DNA from: Actinomadura rubteroloni
Lineage (GTDB): Bacteria; Actinomycetota; Actinomycetes; Streptosporangiales; Streptosporangiaceae
Reading direction: 5' to 3'
DNA length: 64,000 nt
Assembly: GCF_002911665.1 (NCBI RefSeq)
Contig: NZ_MTBP01000003.1
Span: forward strand, 248,001-312,000
Shown here: positions 33,704 to 44,600 of the stretch, in pieces
How positions within the stretch are numbered: position 1 is the first letter of the stretch
Layout of the letters: each line of letters opens with the position of its first letter
Program-made: the position numbers and the translations under genes
The notes under the pieces: model-generated
Told to the model about the DNA's origin: nothing
The model's database searches: none
The model's input: only the letters and a program-made list of their open reading frames with translations

Positions 33704-35215
33704 ATGAATGCTGGCGTGCGCGTCGCCGAACGGCTCCTGGATCACGGGGAGTTGCCCGTCCTTCCCGTCCCGGCCGCCGAGGTGGAGCGCGCGCGCGTCC
33801 TCGCCGCCCGGCACGGCATGACCGCCGAGCGCGCGATCGACCTCGCCGACCCCGTGATCGCGCGCGTCGAGCGATTCGCCGCCGACCCCTCCCGCGTCGC
33901 GGTGGCGGACGGCGACGTCCGCCTCACCTACGCCGAGCTGGCCGTGCGCGCCCGGCGGACGGCCGCGTTCCTGCTCGCGCGCGGCGTCGAGCCCGGGACG
34001 GTCGTCGGCGTCGGCGGCGAGCGCGGCTGGGAGATCGTCGCGGCGTTCCTCGCGACCGAGCTGATCGGCGCGCTGTACGTGCCCGCCGACGAGACGTGGC
34101 CCGCCGCGCGCGTCCGCGACATCCTCGCCCAGGCGGGCGCGGCGGTGCTGGTCGTCGCGGGGGAGCCCGCCCCCGCGCTGCTGGCGGGCGCGGCCGAGGC
34201 CGGGTGCGCGGTGGAGCGCGCGGACGCCGCCGGCGCCTTCGACCCGTGGCCAGGCAAGCCCCGGCTGGACTCCCTCGACCAGCCCCGCTACGTGCTGTTC
34301 ACCTCGGGATCGACCGGGAGGCCCAAGGGCGCGGTCGTCGAGCACCAGGGCATGATCAACCACCTCTACGCCAAGATCACCGACCTCGGCATGACCGGGA
34401 CGGACGTCCTCGCGCAGACCGCGCCGCTCGGCTTCGACATCTCGGTGTGGCAGATGCTGTGCCCGCTCGTCCTCGGCGGCCGGGCCGAGATCGTCGGCGA
34501 CGGCGTCGCGCACGACCCGGTGGCGTTCGCGCGGGCGGTGGACGAGCGCGGCATCACGATCGTGGAACTCGTCCCGACGATGGTCCGCCACCTGCTGGAC
34601 GATCTCGCCGGCGCCCCGGTGGGCGCGCTCGGCGGCCTGCGCTGGATGATCGCGACCGGCGAGGAGCTGCCCGCCGAGCTGTCGCGCCGCTGGCTGACGG
34701 CCCTGCCGCACGCCGGGCTGCTCAACGCCTACGGCCCGACCGAGTGCTCCGACGACGTCACGCACCACCGCGTCACCGCGCCCGACCTGGAGCTGCTGCG
34801 GCTGCCGATCGGCGCACCGATCATCAACGCGCAGCTCTACGTGCTGCGCCGCGAGGACGACGGCTCCTGGGCCGCGTGCGGGACGGACGAGACCGGCGAG
34901 CTGTTCGTCGGCGGCGTGTGCGTCGGCCGGGGCTACCTCGGCGACCGCGACCGGACCCGCGAGGCGTTCTACCAGGACCCGTTCGCCGCGACGCCCACGC
35001 GCCGGCTCTACCGGACGGGCGACGCGGTGCGGCTGCTGCCGGCGGGCGCGGGCGGGGCGGACCGGTCGACGCTGCAGTACCTCGGCCGGGTCGACCGGCA
35101 GGTCAAGATCTCCGGCGTCCGGATGGAGCTGGGCGAGATCGAGGCGGTCCTCCAGCGGCACCCGGGGGTCGGCGCGGCGGCGGTCGTCGTGCACGAGTTT
35201 CCGGCCGGTTCCTGA
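33704..35215 (+). CDS. Free-standing NRPS adenylation core, missing the A9/A10 C-terminal part
   Basis: A 503-residue adenylation protein. Motifs A1 to A8 are present: LTYAELAVRARR, TSGSTGRPKG (200-209), GFDISVWQM, NAYGPTE, GELFVGGVCVGRGYLG, YRTGDAV and GRVDRQVKISGVRMELGEIE (about 461-480). It stops after AAAVVVHEFPAGS. The next beta strand, LVAYVV, and the A10 motif with the catalytic lysine are absent in all frames downstream, so this is not a frameshift. By eye the specificity pocket reads D-I-W-E-I-T-A-D-D; the acidic E and two D suit a side-chain amine such as that of Dap. Module 2 of the next gene has only the missing piece, so the two probably form one functional A domain. Without a partner it should be poorly active. 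Start: ATG with GGAGAG. Confidence 0.9.
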   Translation: MNAGVRVAERLLDHGELPVLPVPAAEVERARVLAARHGMTAERAIDLADPVIARVERFAADPSRVAVADGDVRLTYAELAVRARRTAAFLLARGVEPGTVVGVGGERGWEIVAAFLATELIGALYVPADETWPAARVRDILAQAGAAVLVVAGEPAPALLAGAAEAGCAVERADAAGAFDPWPGKPRLDSLDQPRYVLFTSGSTGRPKGAVVEHQGMINHLYAKITDLGMTGTDVLAQTAPLGFDISVWQMLCPLVLGGRAEIVGDGVAHDPVAFARAVDERGITIVELVPTMVRHLLDDLAGAPVGALGGLRWMIATGEELPAELSRRWLTALPHAGLLNAYGPTECSDDVTHHRVTAPDLELLRLPIGAPIINAQLYVLRREDDGSWAACGTDETGELFVGGVCVGRGYLGDRDRTREAFYQDPFAATPTRRLYRTGDAVRLLPAGAGGADRSTLQYLGRVDRQVKISGVRMELGEIEAVLQRHPGVGAAAVVVHEFPAGS

Positions 35216-35276
35216 CCGGTCCGGAAGATCGTTCGTAACGCGCACGGAGCGTGACGACGGCCCGGACGTGGCCTCC

Positions 35277-35303
35277 GTCACTCATTGTCACAAGACGAGT
35301 GAC
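35277..35303. promoter_or_regulatory. Inverted repeat GTCACTC-N13-GAGTGAC
   Basis: A perfect 7-base inverted repeat with a 13-base loop, 62 bases after the stop of the A-core gene. It could be a weak terminator (no T-run) or an operator. The loop carries another TTGTCAC, and the same word recurs at 35339. Confidence 0.35.
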
Positions 35304-35375
35304 CAGGGTGCTCCGGACGGGTGATCGACCCGCCTCCCTTGTCACTCCGGTGAGCAATATTCTCCGCTAAGTTCT

Positions 35376-35399
35376 GCATTGCGAGGCATTGCGAGGCAT
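35376..35399 (+). repeat. 10-base tandem repeat, 2.4 copies
   Basis: GCATTGCGAG occurs twice in tandem followed by GCAT. It sits in the leader of the NRPS gene. Its role is unknown; it is too short to be a CRISPR repeat. Confidence 0.6.
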
Positions 35400-35685
35400 G
35401 TGACGGGCTGGTTAACTGTGGCTCCGCTACTCCTGGGTAGCGCACGTGGTCGCGGGCGGACCTCTGCCGGACGTGCGGAAAGAGGTGCGCCGGCGCGGGT
35501 CGGGCGCCCCTGTCGGAGCGCGTCGGGTCACCGCCGGACGAGGCGCGCGGGAGGGTTTCGGGGAAAGGGGACGAAAAGGTCCTGAGTGCTGTCGTCGCGT
35601 TTCTTGGATCGCTGCCCCGACGACCGTCTCCGGTCGCCTTCTCGGGCGTCCTGCACCACCCCTCCGACCGGGAAAGTACCGCTTG

Positions 35686-38600
35686 ATGTCGTCCCTGGAG
35701 CACGTTCCTCTTTCGGCCGCTCAGCAGAGTGTGTGGTACGCGCAGCAGCTCAATCCCGAGGTGCCGATCTGCATCGCGCAGTACATCGAGATCGAAGGGC
35801 CGCTCGACCCCGCTCTGTTCGACGCGATCGGGCGGATGGCGGCACGCGAGTTCCCCAGTCTCCAGTTGCGGCTGGTCGAACGCGACGGCGTTCCCTATCA
35901 GGTTCTCCCGGACGACCCGCAGACACCGATCCTTCTCACGGATTTCTCCTCCGCGCCCGATCCCGAAGCGGCGGCACGGGAGTGGATGCGCGCGGACATG
36001 GCGCGTCCGATGGACCTTTTCGGGGAACGGCTGCACCATCTCGCCGTCCTGCGCCTCGGCCCGGAACGCCATTTCTGGTATCTGCGCGCCCACCACATCA
36101 CGGTGGACGGCTTCGGCGGCGCGCTCGTCAACTCCCGCATGGCCGAGCTGTACACGCTGCTCGCGGGCGGCGGCGCGTACGCCCCGGAGGAGCGGGGCGA
36201 CTACCGGGCGCTGCTGGCCGAGGACGCCGCCTACCGCGCGTCGGAGAAGTTCGACCGCGACCGCGCCTACTGGACCGAGCGGTTCGCGGACCTGCCCGAG
36301 ATCACCGGCCTGTCGGACCGGACGGCCGCGCCCACGATGGACTTCGTCCGCAGCAGCACGACGCTCGGCCCGGCCGACAGCGGCGCGCTCGCCGCCGCCG
36401 CGCGCCGCCTGCGCACCGCGACGCCGGGCCTGGCCATCGCCGCGACCGCCGCCTACCTGGCGCGGACGACCGGGAACCCCGAGGTCGTCCTCGGCCTCGC
36501 GGTGACCGGCCGCACGACCGACCTCGCGCGCCGCACGCCGACGATGATGTCCAACATCGTCCCGCTGCGGGTGACCGTCGACCCGGACCTGACGGTGGCG
36601 GAGCTGACCCGCGCCGTCTCCCGCGCGACCGCCCGCGCGCTGCGCCACCAGCGGTACCGGCTGGAGGACCTGCTCCGCGACCTGAAGCTGCTCGGCGAGC
36701 GCCGCCGCCTCTACGCCGCGACGATCAACATCATGCCGTTCGACTACACGGCGGACTTCGCGGGCGCGACCGGCCGCGCGCACCCGCTGGCGCTCGGGCT
36801 CACCGAGGACATGGCGTTCAACGTCCACGACGGCCTGGACGGGCGCGGCACCCGCGTCGACCTGGACGGCCACCCCGAACTCCACACCGCCGGGGAGATC
36901 GCCGCGCACCACGCCCGGCACGTCCGGTTCCTGCGGGCGATGGCCGCCGCCGACCCGGCGTCGCGCGTCGGGGACCTCGACCCGCTGGACGGCGCCGAGC
37001 GCGCGAACGTCCTGACCGGCTGGAACGCGACCGCGACCCGGCGGCCCGCGCGGACCGTCCTTACGGCGTTCGCCGCGCGGGTCGCCGCGGCCCCGGACGC
37101 GCCCGCCGTCGCGACCGTCCCCGGCGAGGAGCCCGAACGCGTCCTCGGCTACGCGGACCTGGACCGCCGCGCCAACCGCCTCGCGCACCGGCTGCGCGGG
37201 CTCGGCGCGGGGCCGGAGACGCCCGTCGCGGTGCTGCTGGAGCGCTCGCCGGACGTCGTGACGGTGTCGCTCGCGGTACTGAAGACGGGCGGTTATTACG
37301 TCCCGGTCCACGCCACGTTCCCGGCCGAGCGCGTGGCGTGGCTGCTGCGCGACACCGGCGTCCGGGTGCTCGTCTGCGACCGCGCGACGCTCGCCGCCCG
37401 GCCGTGGCTCGCCGACGCCCGCCACGCCGGCGTCACCGTGCTCGTGCTGGACGACGACGCCTGGGCCGCCGACGAGCCCGACCACGAGCCCGACGTCGCG
37501 GTCCACCCCGACTCCCTCGCCTACGCGATCTTCACGTCCGGCTCGACCGGCACCCCGAAGGCGGTCGGCGCCCGGCACCGCGACGTCGTGGAGATCGCCA
37601 CCGACGGGCGCCTCGCCGAAGGCCCCGGAGACCGGCACCTCCTGCAGTCCCCGCACGCGTTCGACGCGTCCACGCTGGAGATGTACGGGCCGCTGCTCGG
37701 CGGCGGCACCGTGGTCGTCCCGCCGGACGGCGCCCTGGACGCCGCCGAACTGGAACGCGTGATCGCGGCGGGCCGCGTCAGCCACCTGTTCCTCACGACC
37801 GCGCTGTTCAACCTGGTCGCGGCCGAGCGCCCGGCCGCGTTCGCCCCGGCGCGCGTCGTGCAGACCGGCGGCGAGGCCGCGTCCGCCGCCGCGCTCGCCC
37901 GGGTGGCCGCCGCGTGCCCGGACACCCGCGTCTCCAACGTCTACGGCCCGACCGAGACGACCACCTACGCGCTGGAGCAGCCGCTGGCGGGGCTGGACCT
38001 CGCCGCGCTGCGGACCGTCCCGATCGGTTCGCCGCTGGACGACACCCGCGCCTATGTCCTGGACGCGGCGCTGCGTCCCGTCCCGCCCGGCGTGACCGGC
38101 GAGCTGTACATCGCGGGCTCGGGCCTGGCGCGCGGCTACCTGAACCGGCCCGCGCTGACGGCGGGCGCGTTCGTCGCGTGCCCGTTCGGTGCGCCCGGCG
38201 AGCGCATGTACCGCACCGGGGACCTCGTCCGCTGGTCCGTCGCGGTGCCGGGCTCGCTGGAGTACGTCGGACGCGCCGACCAGCAGGTGAAGATCCGCGG
38301 GTTCCGGATCGAGCTGGGCGAGATCGAGGCGGCGCTCGTCCGGCGGCCGTCGGTGGCGCGGGCGGCCGTCGTGGCGCGCGAGGACGAGCCCGGCGTCAAG
38401 CGCCTCGTCGCCTATGTCGTCCCGGACGGCGAACCGGTCGATCCGGGCGAACTGCGCGCGGCGGTCGGCGCGTCCCTGCCGGAGTACATGGTCCCGGCCG
38501 CCGTGGTCGCGCTGGACGCGCTGCCGCTCACCCCGAACGGCAAACTCGACCGGCGGGCGCTGCCCGCCCCCGACTACGCGGCGGCGTCCGGCGCGGCCCG

Positions 38601-41600
38601 GCCCTACCGCGCGCCGCGCACGCCCGCCGAGACCGTCCTGTGCGACCTGTTCGCCGAGATCCTCGGACTGGACCGGGTCGGCCTGGACGACGGGTTCTTC
38701 GACCTCGGCGGCGACTCGATCATCGCGATGCGGCTGGTGTCGCGGGCGCGCCGCGCGGGCCTCGCGATCTCGCCCCGCGAGGTGTTCCAGCGGCCCACGG
38801 TGGACGAGCTGGCCGCCGTCGCCCGCCCGCTGGACGGCGCCGTCCCCGCCGCGCCGGACACCGGGCTCGGCGCCGTCCCCGCGACCCCGATCCTGCGCTG
38901 GTTCCGCGACCTCGGCGGCCCGGCGGACGGGTTCGCGCAGAGCGTCCTGCTGCGCGCCCCGGCCGGGCTCGGCGCCGAACCGCTGACGGACGCGCTGCGC
39001 GCCGTCCTGGACCACCACGACGCGCTGCGGCTCGTCGCGCGTCCCGACGGCACGCTGGAGGTCCCGCCGCCCGGCGCCGGGACCGCGTCCGTCCGCCGGG
39101 TGGACGTCGCCGGGCAGGACGCCGAAACGCTCGCCGCGACCGTCGCCGCCGAGCGCGCCGCCGCCCGCGCCGCGCTCGACCCGGCGGCGGGCGACAACGT
39201 GCGGCTCGTGTGGTTCGACGCCGGGGACGCGCCCGGACGGCTCCTGCTCGTCGTCCACCACTTCGCCGTGGACGGCGTCTCCTGGCGGATCCTCGTGCCC
39301 GACCTCGTCGCGGCGTGGGCGGCGCTCGCGTCCGGCGGCACGCCGGCCCTCGACCCGGTCGGGACGTCGCTGCGGGCCTGGGCGCGGCGCCTGGCCGACG
39401 AGGCCGCCGCCCGCACCGGCGAGCTGGACCTGTGGCGCGGCGTCCTCGCCGGGGACGCGCCCCCGCTCGGCGACCGCCCCCTCGACCCGGCGGTGGACAC
39501 CCACGCCACCGCCGTCCGGTTCACCGCCGAGCTGGACGCCGAGACGACCGGCGCGCTGCTCACGGCCGTCCCCGCCGCGTTCCACGGCCGCGCCTCCGAC
39601 GTGCTGCTCACCGGCTTCGCCCGCGCGCTCGCGGGCTGGCGGCGGGCGCGCGGCCAGGCCGCCGGGTCCGTTCTGCTCGACGTGGAGGGCCACGGCCGCG
39701 AGGACGTCTTCCCCGGCCTGGACCTGTCCCGGACGGTCGGCTGGTTCACCAGCAAGTACCCCGTCCGGCTGGACGCGGGCGACCCCGCCCCGGCGGCGTC
39801 GCTGAAGCGGATCAAGGAGACGCTGCGCGCGATCCCCGACAACGGGCTCGGCTTCGGCCTCCTGCGCCACCTGAACGCGGACACGGCGGCCGAGCTGGCC
39901 GCACTGCCCGCGCCCGAGATCGTCGTCAACTACCTCGGCCGCGTCGCCGAGGCCGACGGCGACTGGAGCGTCGCCGACGAGCCGGGCGCGCTCGGCGGCG
40001 GCGCCGACGGCGCGCTGCCGCTCGGCCACGCGCTCGCCGTGGACGCCGTCGCGCAGGACGGTCCGGGCGGCCCGCGCCTGGTCGCGACCTGGACGTTCGC
40101 GGGCGCCCTGCTCGCCGAGGCCGACGTCCGGGAACTCGCCGCGCGCTGGACCGCCGAGCTGCGCGCTCTGGCCGCCGTCGCGGGGGAGGGCGGGCACACG
40201 CCGTCGGACTTCCCGCTCGTCGCGCTGGACGCCGCCGCCGTCGCCGACCTCGAGCGCGCCCATCCCGCGCTGACCGACGTGTGGCCGCTCGCGCCGCTCC
40301 AGCAGGGCCTGTACTTCCACGCGCTGCTGGACGCCGCCGCGACCGACGTCTACACCGGCCAGCTCGTCCTGGACCTCGCGGGCGACCTGGACACCGCCGC
40401 GCTGCGCGCCGCCGCGCAGGCCCTGCCCGCCCGGCACGCGCCGCTGCGCACCGCGTTCACGCAGGCCGCCGACGGCGAGCCCGTCCAGGTCGTCCTGCGC
40501 GACGCAGCCGTGGACTGGCGCGAGGACGCCTGCGACGAAGCGGGCCTCGCCGCGCTCATGGACGCCGAGCGCACCCGCCGCTTCGACCTCGCCCGGCCGC
40601 CGTTCCTGCGGTTCGTGCTGGTCGCGCTCGGGCCCGGCCGGTACCGGCTCGTCCTGACGTTCCACCACATCGTGCTGGACGGCTGGTCGGTGCCGTCGCT
40701 CGCCGCCGAACTGCTCGCGCTCTACTGCGGCCAGGAGCCGCCGCGCGCCCCCGCCTACCGCGACCACCTGGTGTGGCTGGCCCGGCAGGACCCCGCCGAG
40801 GCGGGCGCGGCGTGGGCGCGGGCGCTGGACGGCCTGGAGCACGGCACGCTCGTCGCCCCGGCCGCTCCCGCGACCGCCCCCGGCCTGCCCGGCAAGGTGA
40901 AGACGCTGCTGCCCGCCGCGCTGTCGGACGGCCTCGCCGCCACCGCCCGCGCCCACGGCGTCACCGTCAACACGGTCGTCCAGGCCGCGTGGGGGCTGCT
41001 GCTCGGCCGCCTGCTCGGCCGCGACGACGTGGTGTTCGGCGCGACGGTGTCGGGCCGTCCGCCCGAGCTGCCCGGCGTGGAGCGGATGGTCGGGCTGTTC
41101 ATCAACACGCTGCCGGTGCGGGTGCGGCCCCTGCCGGAAGAGACAGCCGGGGACCTCCTCGTCCGGCTCCAGGGCGAACAGGCCGACCTGTTCCCGTACC
41201 ACCACCACGGGCTCGGCGACATCCAGCGCGCGGCCGGGACTGGCGCGCTGTTCGACACCATGACGGTGTTCGAGAACTACCCGCTGGACTCCTCGCTGCT
41301 GAACGCCGAGTTCGGCGGCGTCCGGCTCACCGGCGCGGACCTGCTCGACGCCACGCACTACCCGCTGACGCTGGACGCGGTGCCGGGGGAGCGGCTGCAA
41401 CTGCGGCTCGGCTACCGCACCGACCTGTTCGACCGCGCGACCGCCGAGGCGCTCGTCGCGGAACTGCTCGCGCTCGTCACGGCGGTGGTCGAGGACCCGT
41501 CCCGTCCGGTGTCCGGCCTCGCGCTGACGGACACGGCCCTGGCCGCCCGGTTCGCCGCGCCCGAGCCCGCCGCGCGGACGGTCAAGAAGCTCGTCGCCTA

Positions 41601-44600
41601 CGTCGTCGCCGCGCCCGGCGCGACCCTCGACCCCGAGGGGATCCGCGCGCACGCCCGCGCGCACCTGCCCGAGTCGATGGTCCCGGCGGCGGTCGTCGTG
41701 CTGCCGGAGATGCCGCTGACGCCGAACGGGAAGGTCGACACCAAGGCGCTGCCCCGGCCCGTCCTGACCGTCCCGCTGCGGCCCTACCGCGCGCCGCGCG
41801 ACGAGCGGGAGGCCGCGATCGCGGCGGTGTTCGCCGACCTGCTCCGCGCCGACCGGGTCGGGATCGACGACGACTTCTTCGAGCTGGGCGGCGACTCGCT
41901 CGTCGCGATGCGGATCGTCGGACGCGTCCGGCGCGCTCTCGGCGTGGAGCTGCCGGTGCGGGCGCTGTTCGAGGCGCCGACCGTCGCGGGGCTCGCCGCG
42001 CTCGCGGGCACCGGCCCGGCCCGGCCCGCGCTGACGGCCCGGGAGCGCCCGGCCTCGGTGCCGCTGTCGTACGCGCAGCAGCGGTTGTGGTTCCTGCACC
42101 GGTTCGAGGGGCCGTCCGCGACGTACAACGTGCCGGTCGCGCTGCGGGTGCGCGGGGCGCTGGACCTCGACGCGCTGCGCGCCGCGCTCGGGGACGTCGT
42201 CGCGCGGCACGAGGCGCTGCGCACGATCCTGCCCGACGACGGCGGGGTGCCGCGCCAGGTCGTCCTGGACGCGGCGGCGGCGCGCCCTGCCCTGCGGATC
42301 GCCTCCGCCACCGAGCGGGACCTGCCGGTCAAGCTCGCGACGGCCGCCGGGTACACGTTCGACATCTCCGCCGAGCCGCCGCTGCGCGCCCACCTGTTCC
42401 GGCTTTCGGACACCGAACATGTCGTGTTGTTGCTGCTGCACCACGTCGCGGGGGACGGCTGGTCGATGGCGCCGCTGGCCCGTGACCTCATCGGCGCCTA
42501 CGTCGAGCGGGCCGCCGGACGCGCGCCGCAGTGGGCGCCGCTGCCCGTCCAGTACGCGGACTACACGCTGTGGCAGCGGGAGCTGTTCGGTTCCGAGGAC
42601 GACCCGGAGAGCCTGATCGCGCGGCAGATCGCCTACTGGCGGGACGCGCTGGCGGGCCTGCCGGAGGAGCTGCCGCTGCCCGCCGACCGGCCGCGTCCCG
42701 CCGAGGCGTCCTACCGGGGCGCGACCGCGCGGTTCACGCTCGGCGCCGACGCGCACCGCGCGCTGCTCGCGCTCGCCCGGGAGACCGGCGCGAGCCCGTT
42801 CATGGTCGCGCGGGCCGCCTACGCGGCGCTGCTGACGCGGCTCGGCGCGGGCACGGACGTCCCGGTCGGGTCGCCGATCGCGGGCCGCACCGACGAGGCC
42901 CTGGACGACCTGGTCGGCAACTTCGTCAACATGCTCGTGTTCCGGACCGACACGTCCGGCGACCCGTCGTTCCGCGAGCTGATCGCGCGGGCCCGCGAGA
43001 CCGACCTCGCCGCGTACGCGCACCAGGACGTCCCGTTCGAGCGGCTGGTCGAGGTCCTGAACCCGCCGCGCCACCTCGGCCGCCACCCGCTGTTCCAGGT
43101 CGGGCTGACGTTCCAGAACAACCCCGAGGCGCGGCTTGACCTGCCCGGCTTCACCGCCGAGCCCGAGCCGCTGCACGCGGGCGTCGCGCGGTTCGACCTG
43201 CTCATGGTGCTCACCGAGCGGCCGGACGGCGCCGGGATCGACGGCGAGCTGGAGTACGCCCTCGACCGCTACGACGCCGCGACCGCCGCGACGATCGTGC
43301 GGCGGTTCGAGCGGTACCTCGCGGGACTGCTCGCCGACCCGTCCGCGCGGATCGGCGCCGTGGACGTCCTGGACCCGGCCGAGCGCGCGACGATCCTCAC
43401 CGACTGGGCCGGCGGGACGGCCGCGCCGGACGCGGCGACGACGATCCCCGCGCTGTTCGAGGCGCGTGCGGCGGCCTGTCCGGACGCCCCGGCGGTGACG
43501 TTCGAGGGCGTCACGCTGACCTACGGCGAGGTCGAGGCGCGGGCGAACCGGCTCGCGCATCTGCTGGCGGGGCGCGGTGTCGGGCCGGAAGGGTTCGTGG
43601 CGCTGGCGCTGCCGCGTTCGGCGGATCTGGTCGTGGCGATCCTGGGTGTTCTGAAGGCCGGGGCGGCGTATGTTCCGGTCGATCCGGACTACCCGGCCGA
43701 GCGCATCGCGTACATGCTGGACGACGCCGCCCCGGCGCTCGCGGTCACCGTGTCCGGCGCGGACGCCGCGCTGCCGGCCGGCCTGCCGCGCGTCCTGCTC
43801 GACACGGTGGCGGCCGACGAGTTCCCCGCCGCGAAGCTGACGGACGCGGACCGAACGGCGCCGCTGCGTCCGGACCATCCGGCGTACGTCATCTACACGT
43901 CCGGTTCGACCGGACGTCCCAAGGGCGTGGTCGTCCCGCACCAGAACGTGGTGCGGCTGCTGTCGTCCACACGGGAGTGGTTCGACTTCGGCCCGGACGA
44001 CGTGTGGACGCTGTTCCACTCCTACGCGTTCGACTTCTCGGTGTGGGAGCTGTGGGGCTCGCTGCTCAACGGCGGTCGCCTCGTGGTCGTGCCGTACCTG
44101 ACGTCGCGGTCGCCGGACGACTTCCTGACGCTGCTGGTGTCGGAGCGGGTGACGGTGCTGAATCAGACGCCGTCGGCGTTCTACCAGCTCATGGCGGCCG
44201 ACCGGGAGAATCCAGGGCTGGATCTGGCGCTGCGGTACGTGGTGTTCGGCGGTGAGGCTCTCGAACCGGGCCGTCTGGCCGACTGGTACTCCCGGCACGC
44301 CGACGACACGCCGCGCCTGGTCAACATGTACGGCATCACCGAGACCACGGTCCACGCGTCGTACGTGGAACTGGACCAGTTCTCGGCGGAGACCGCGTCC
44401 GGCAGCGTCATCGGCATCGGCATCCCCGACCTGCGGACCTATGTGCTGGACGACCGCCTTCAGCCGGTCGCGCCGGGCGTCGTCGGCGAGCTGTACGTGG
44501 CGGGCGCGGGGCTGGCGCGCGGGTATCTGAACCGTCCGGGGCTGTCGGCGGAGCGGTTCGCCGCCGATCCGTACGGCAAGCCCGGTACGCGGATGTACCG

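Larger units (their letters stand above)
35216..35685. other. 470-base leader between the A-core gene and the first NRPS gene, no gene
   Basis: No real coding frame is seen; third-position GC bias is lost here. It contains a 7-base inverted repeat (35277-35303), three TTGTCAC/CGTCAC copies, and a 10-base tandem repeat (35376-35399). The start of the NRPS gene follows without a strong ribosome site. It may hold an internal promoter or attenuator that sets the level of A core and NRPS separately. No remnant of the missing A-domain part was found in it. Confidence 0.5.

Noticed and set aside
35100..35300. A frameshift or sequencing error as the cause of the short A-core gene
   Set aside because: None of the three forward frames after 35215 encodes the missing LVAYVV or A10 motif, and the missing piece is present 6 kb away in module 2. 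An error at this point alone would not explain both truncations.
35376..35399. CRISPR-like repeat
   Set aside because: Only 2.4 copies of a 10-base unit with no spacers and no cas genes.
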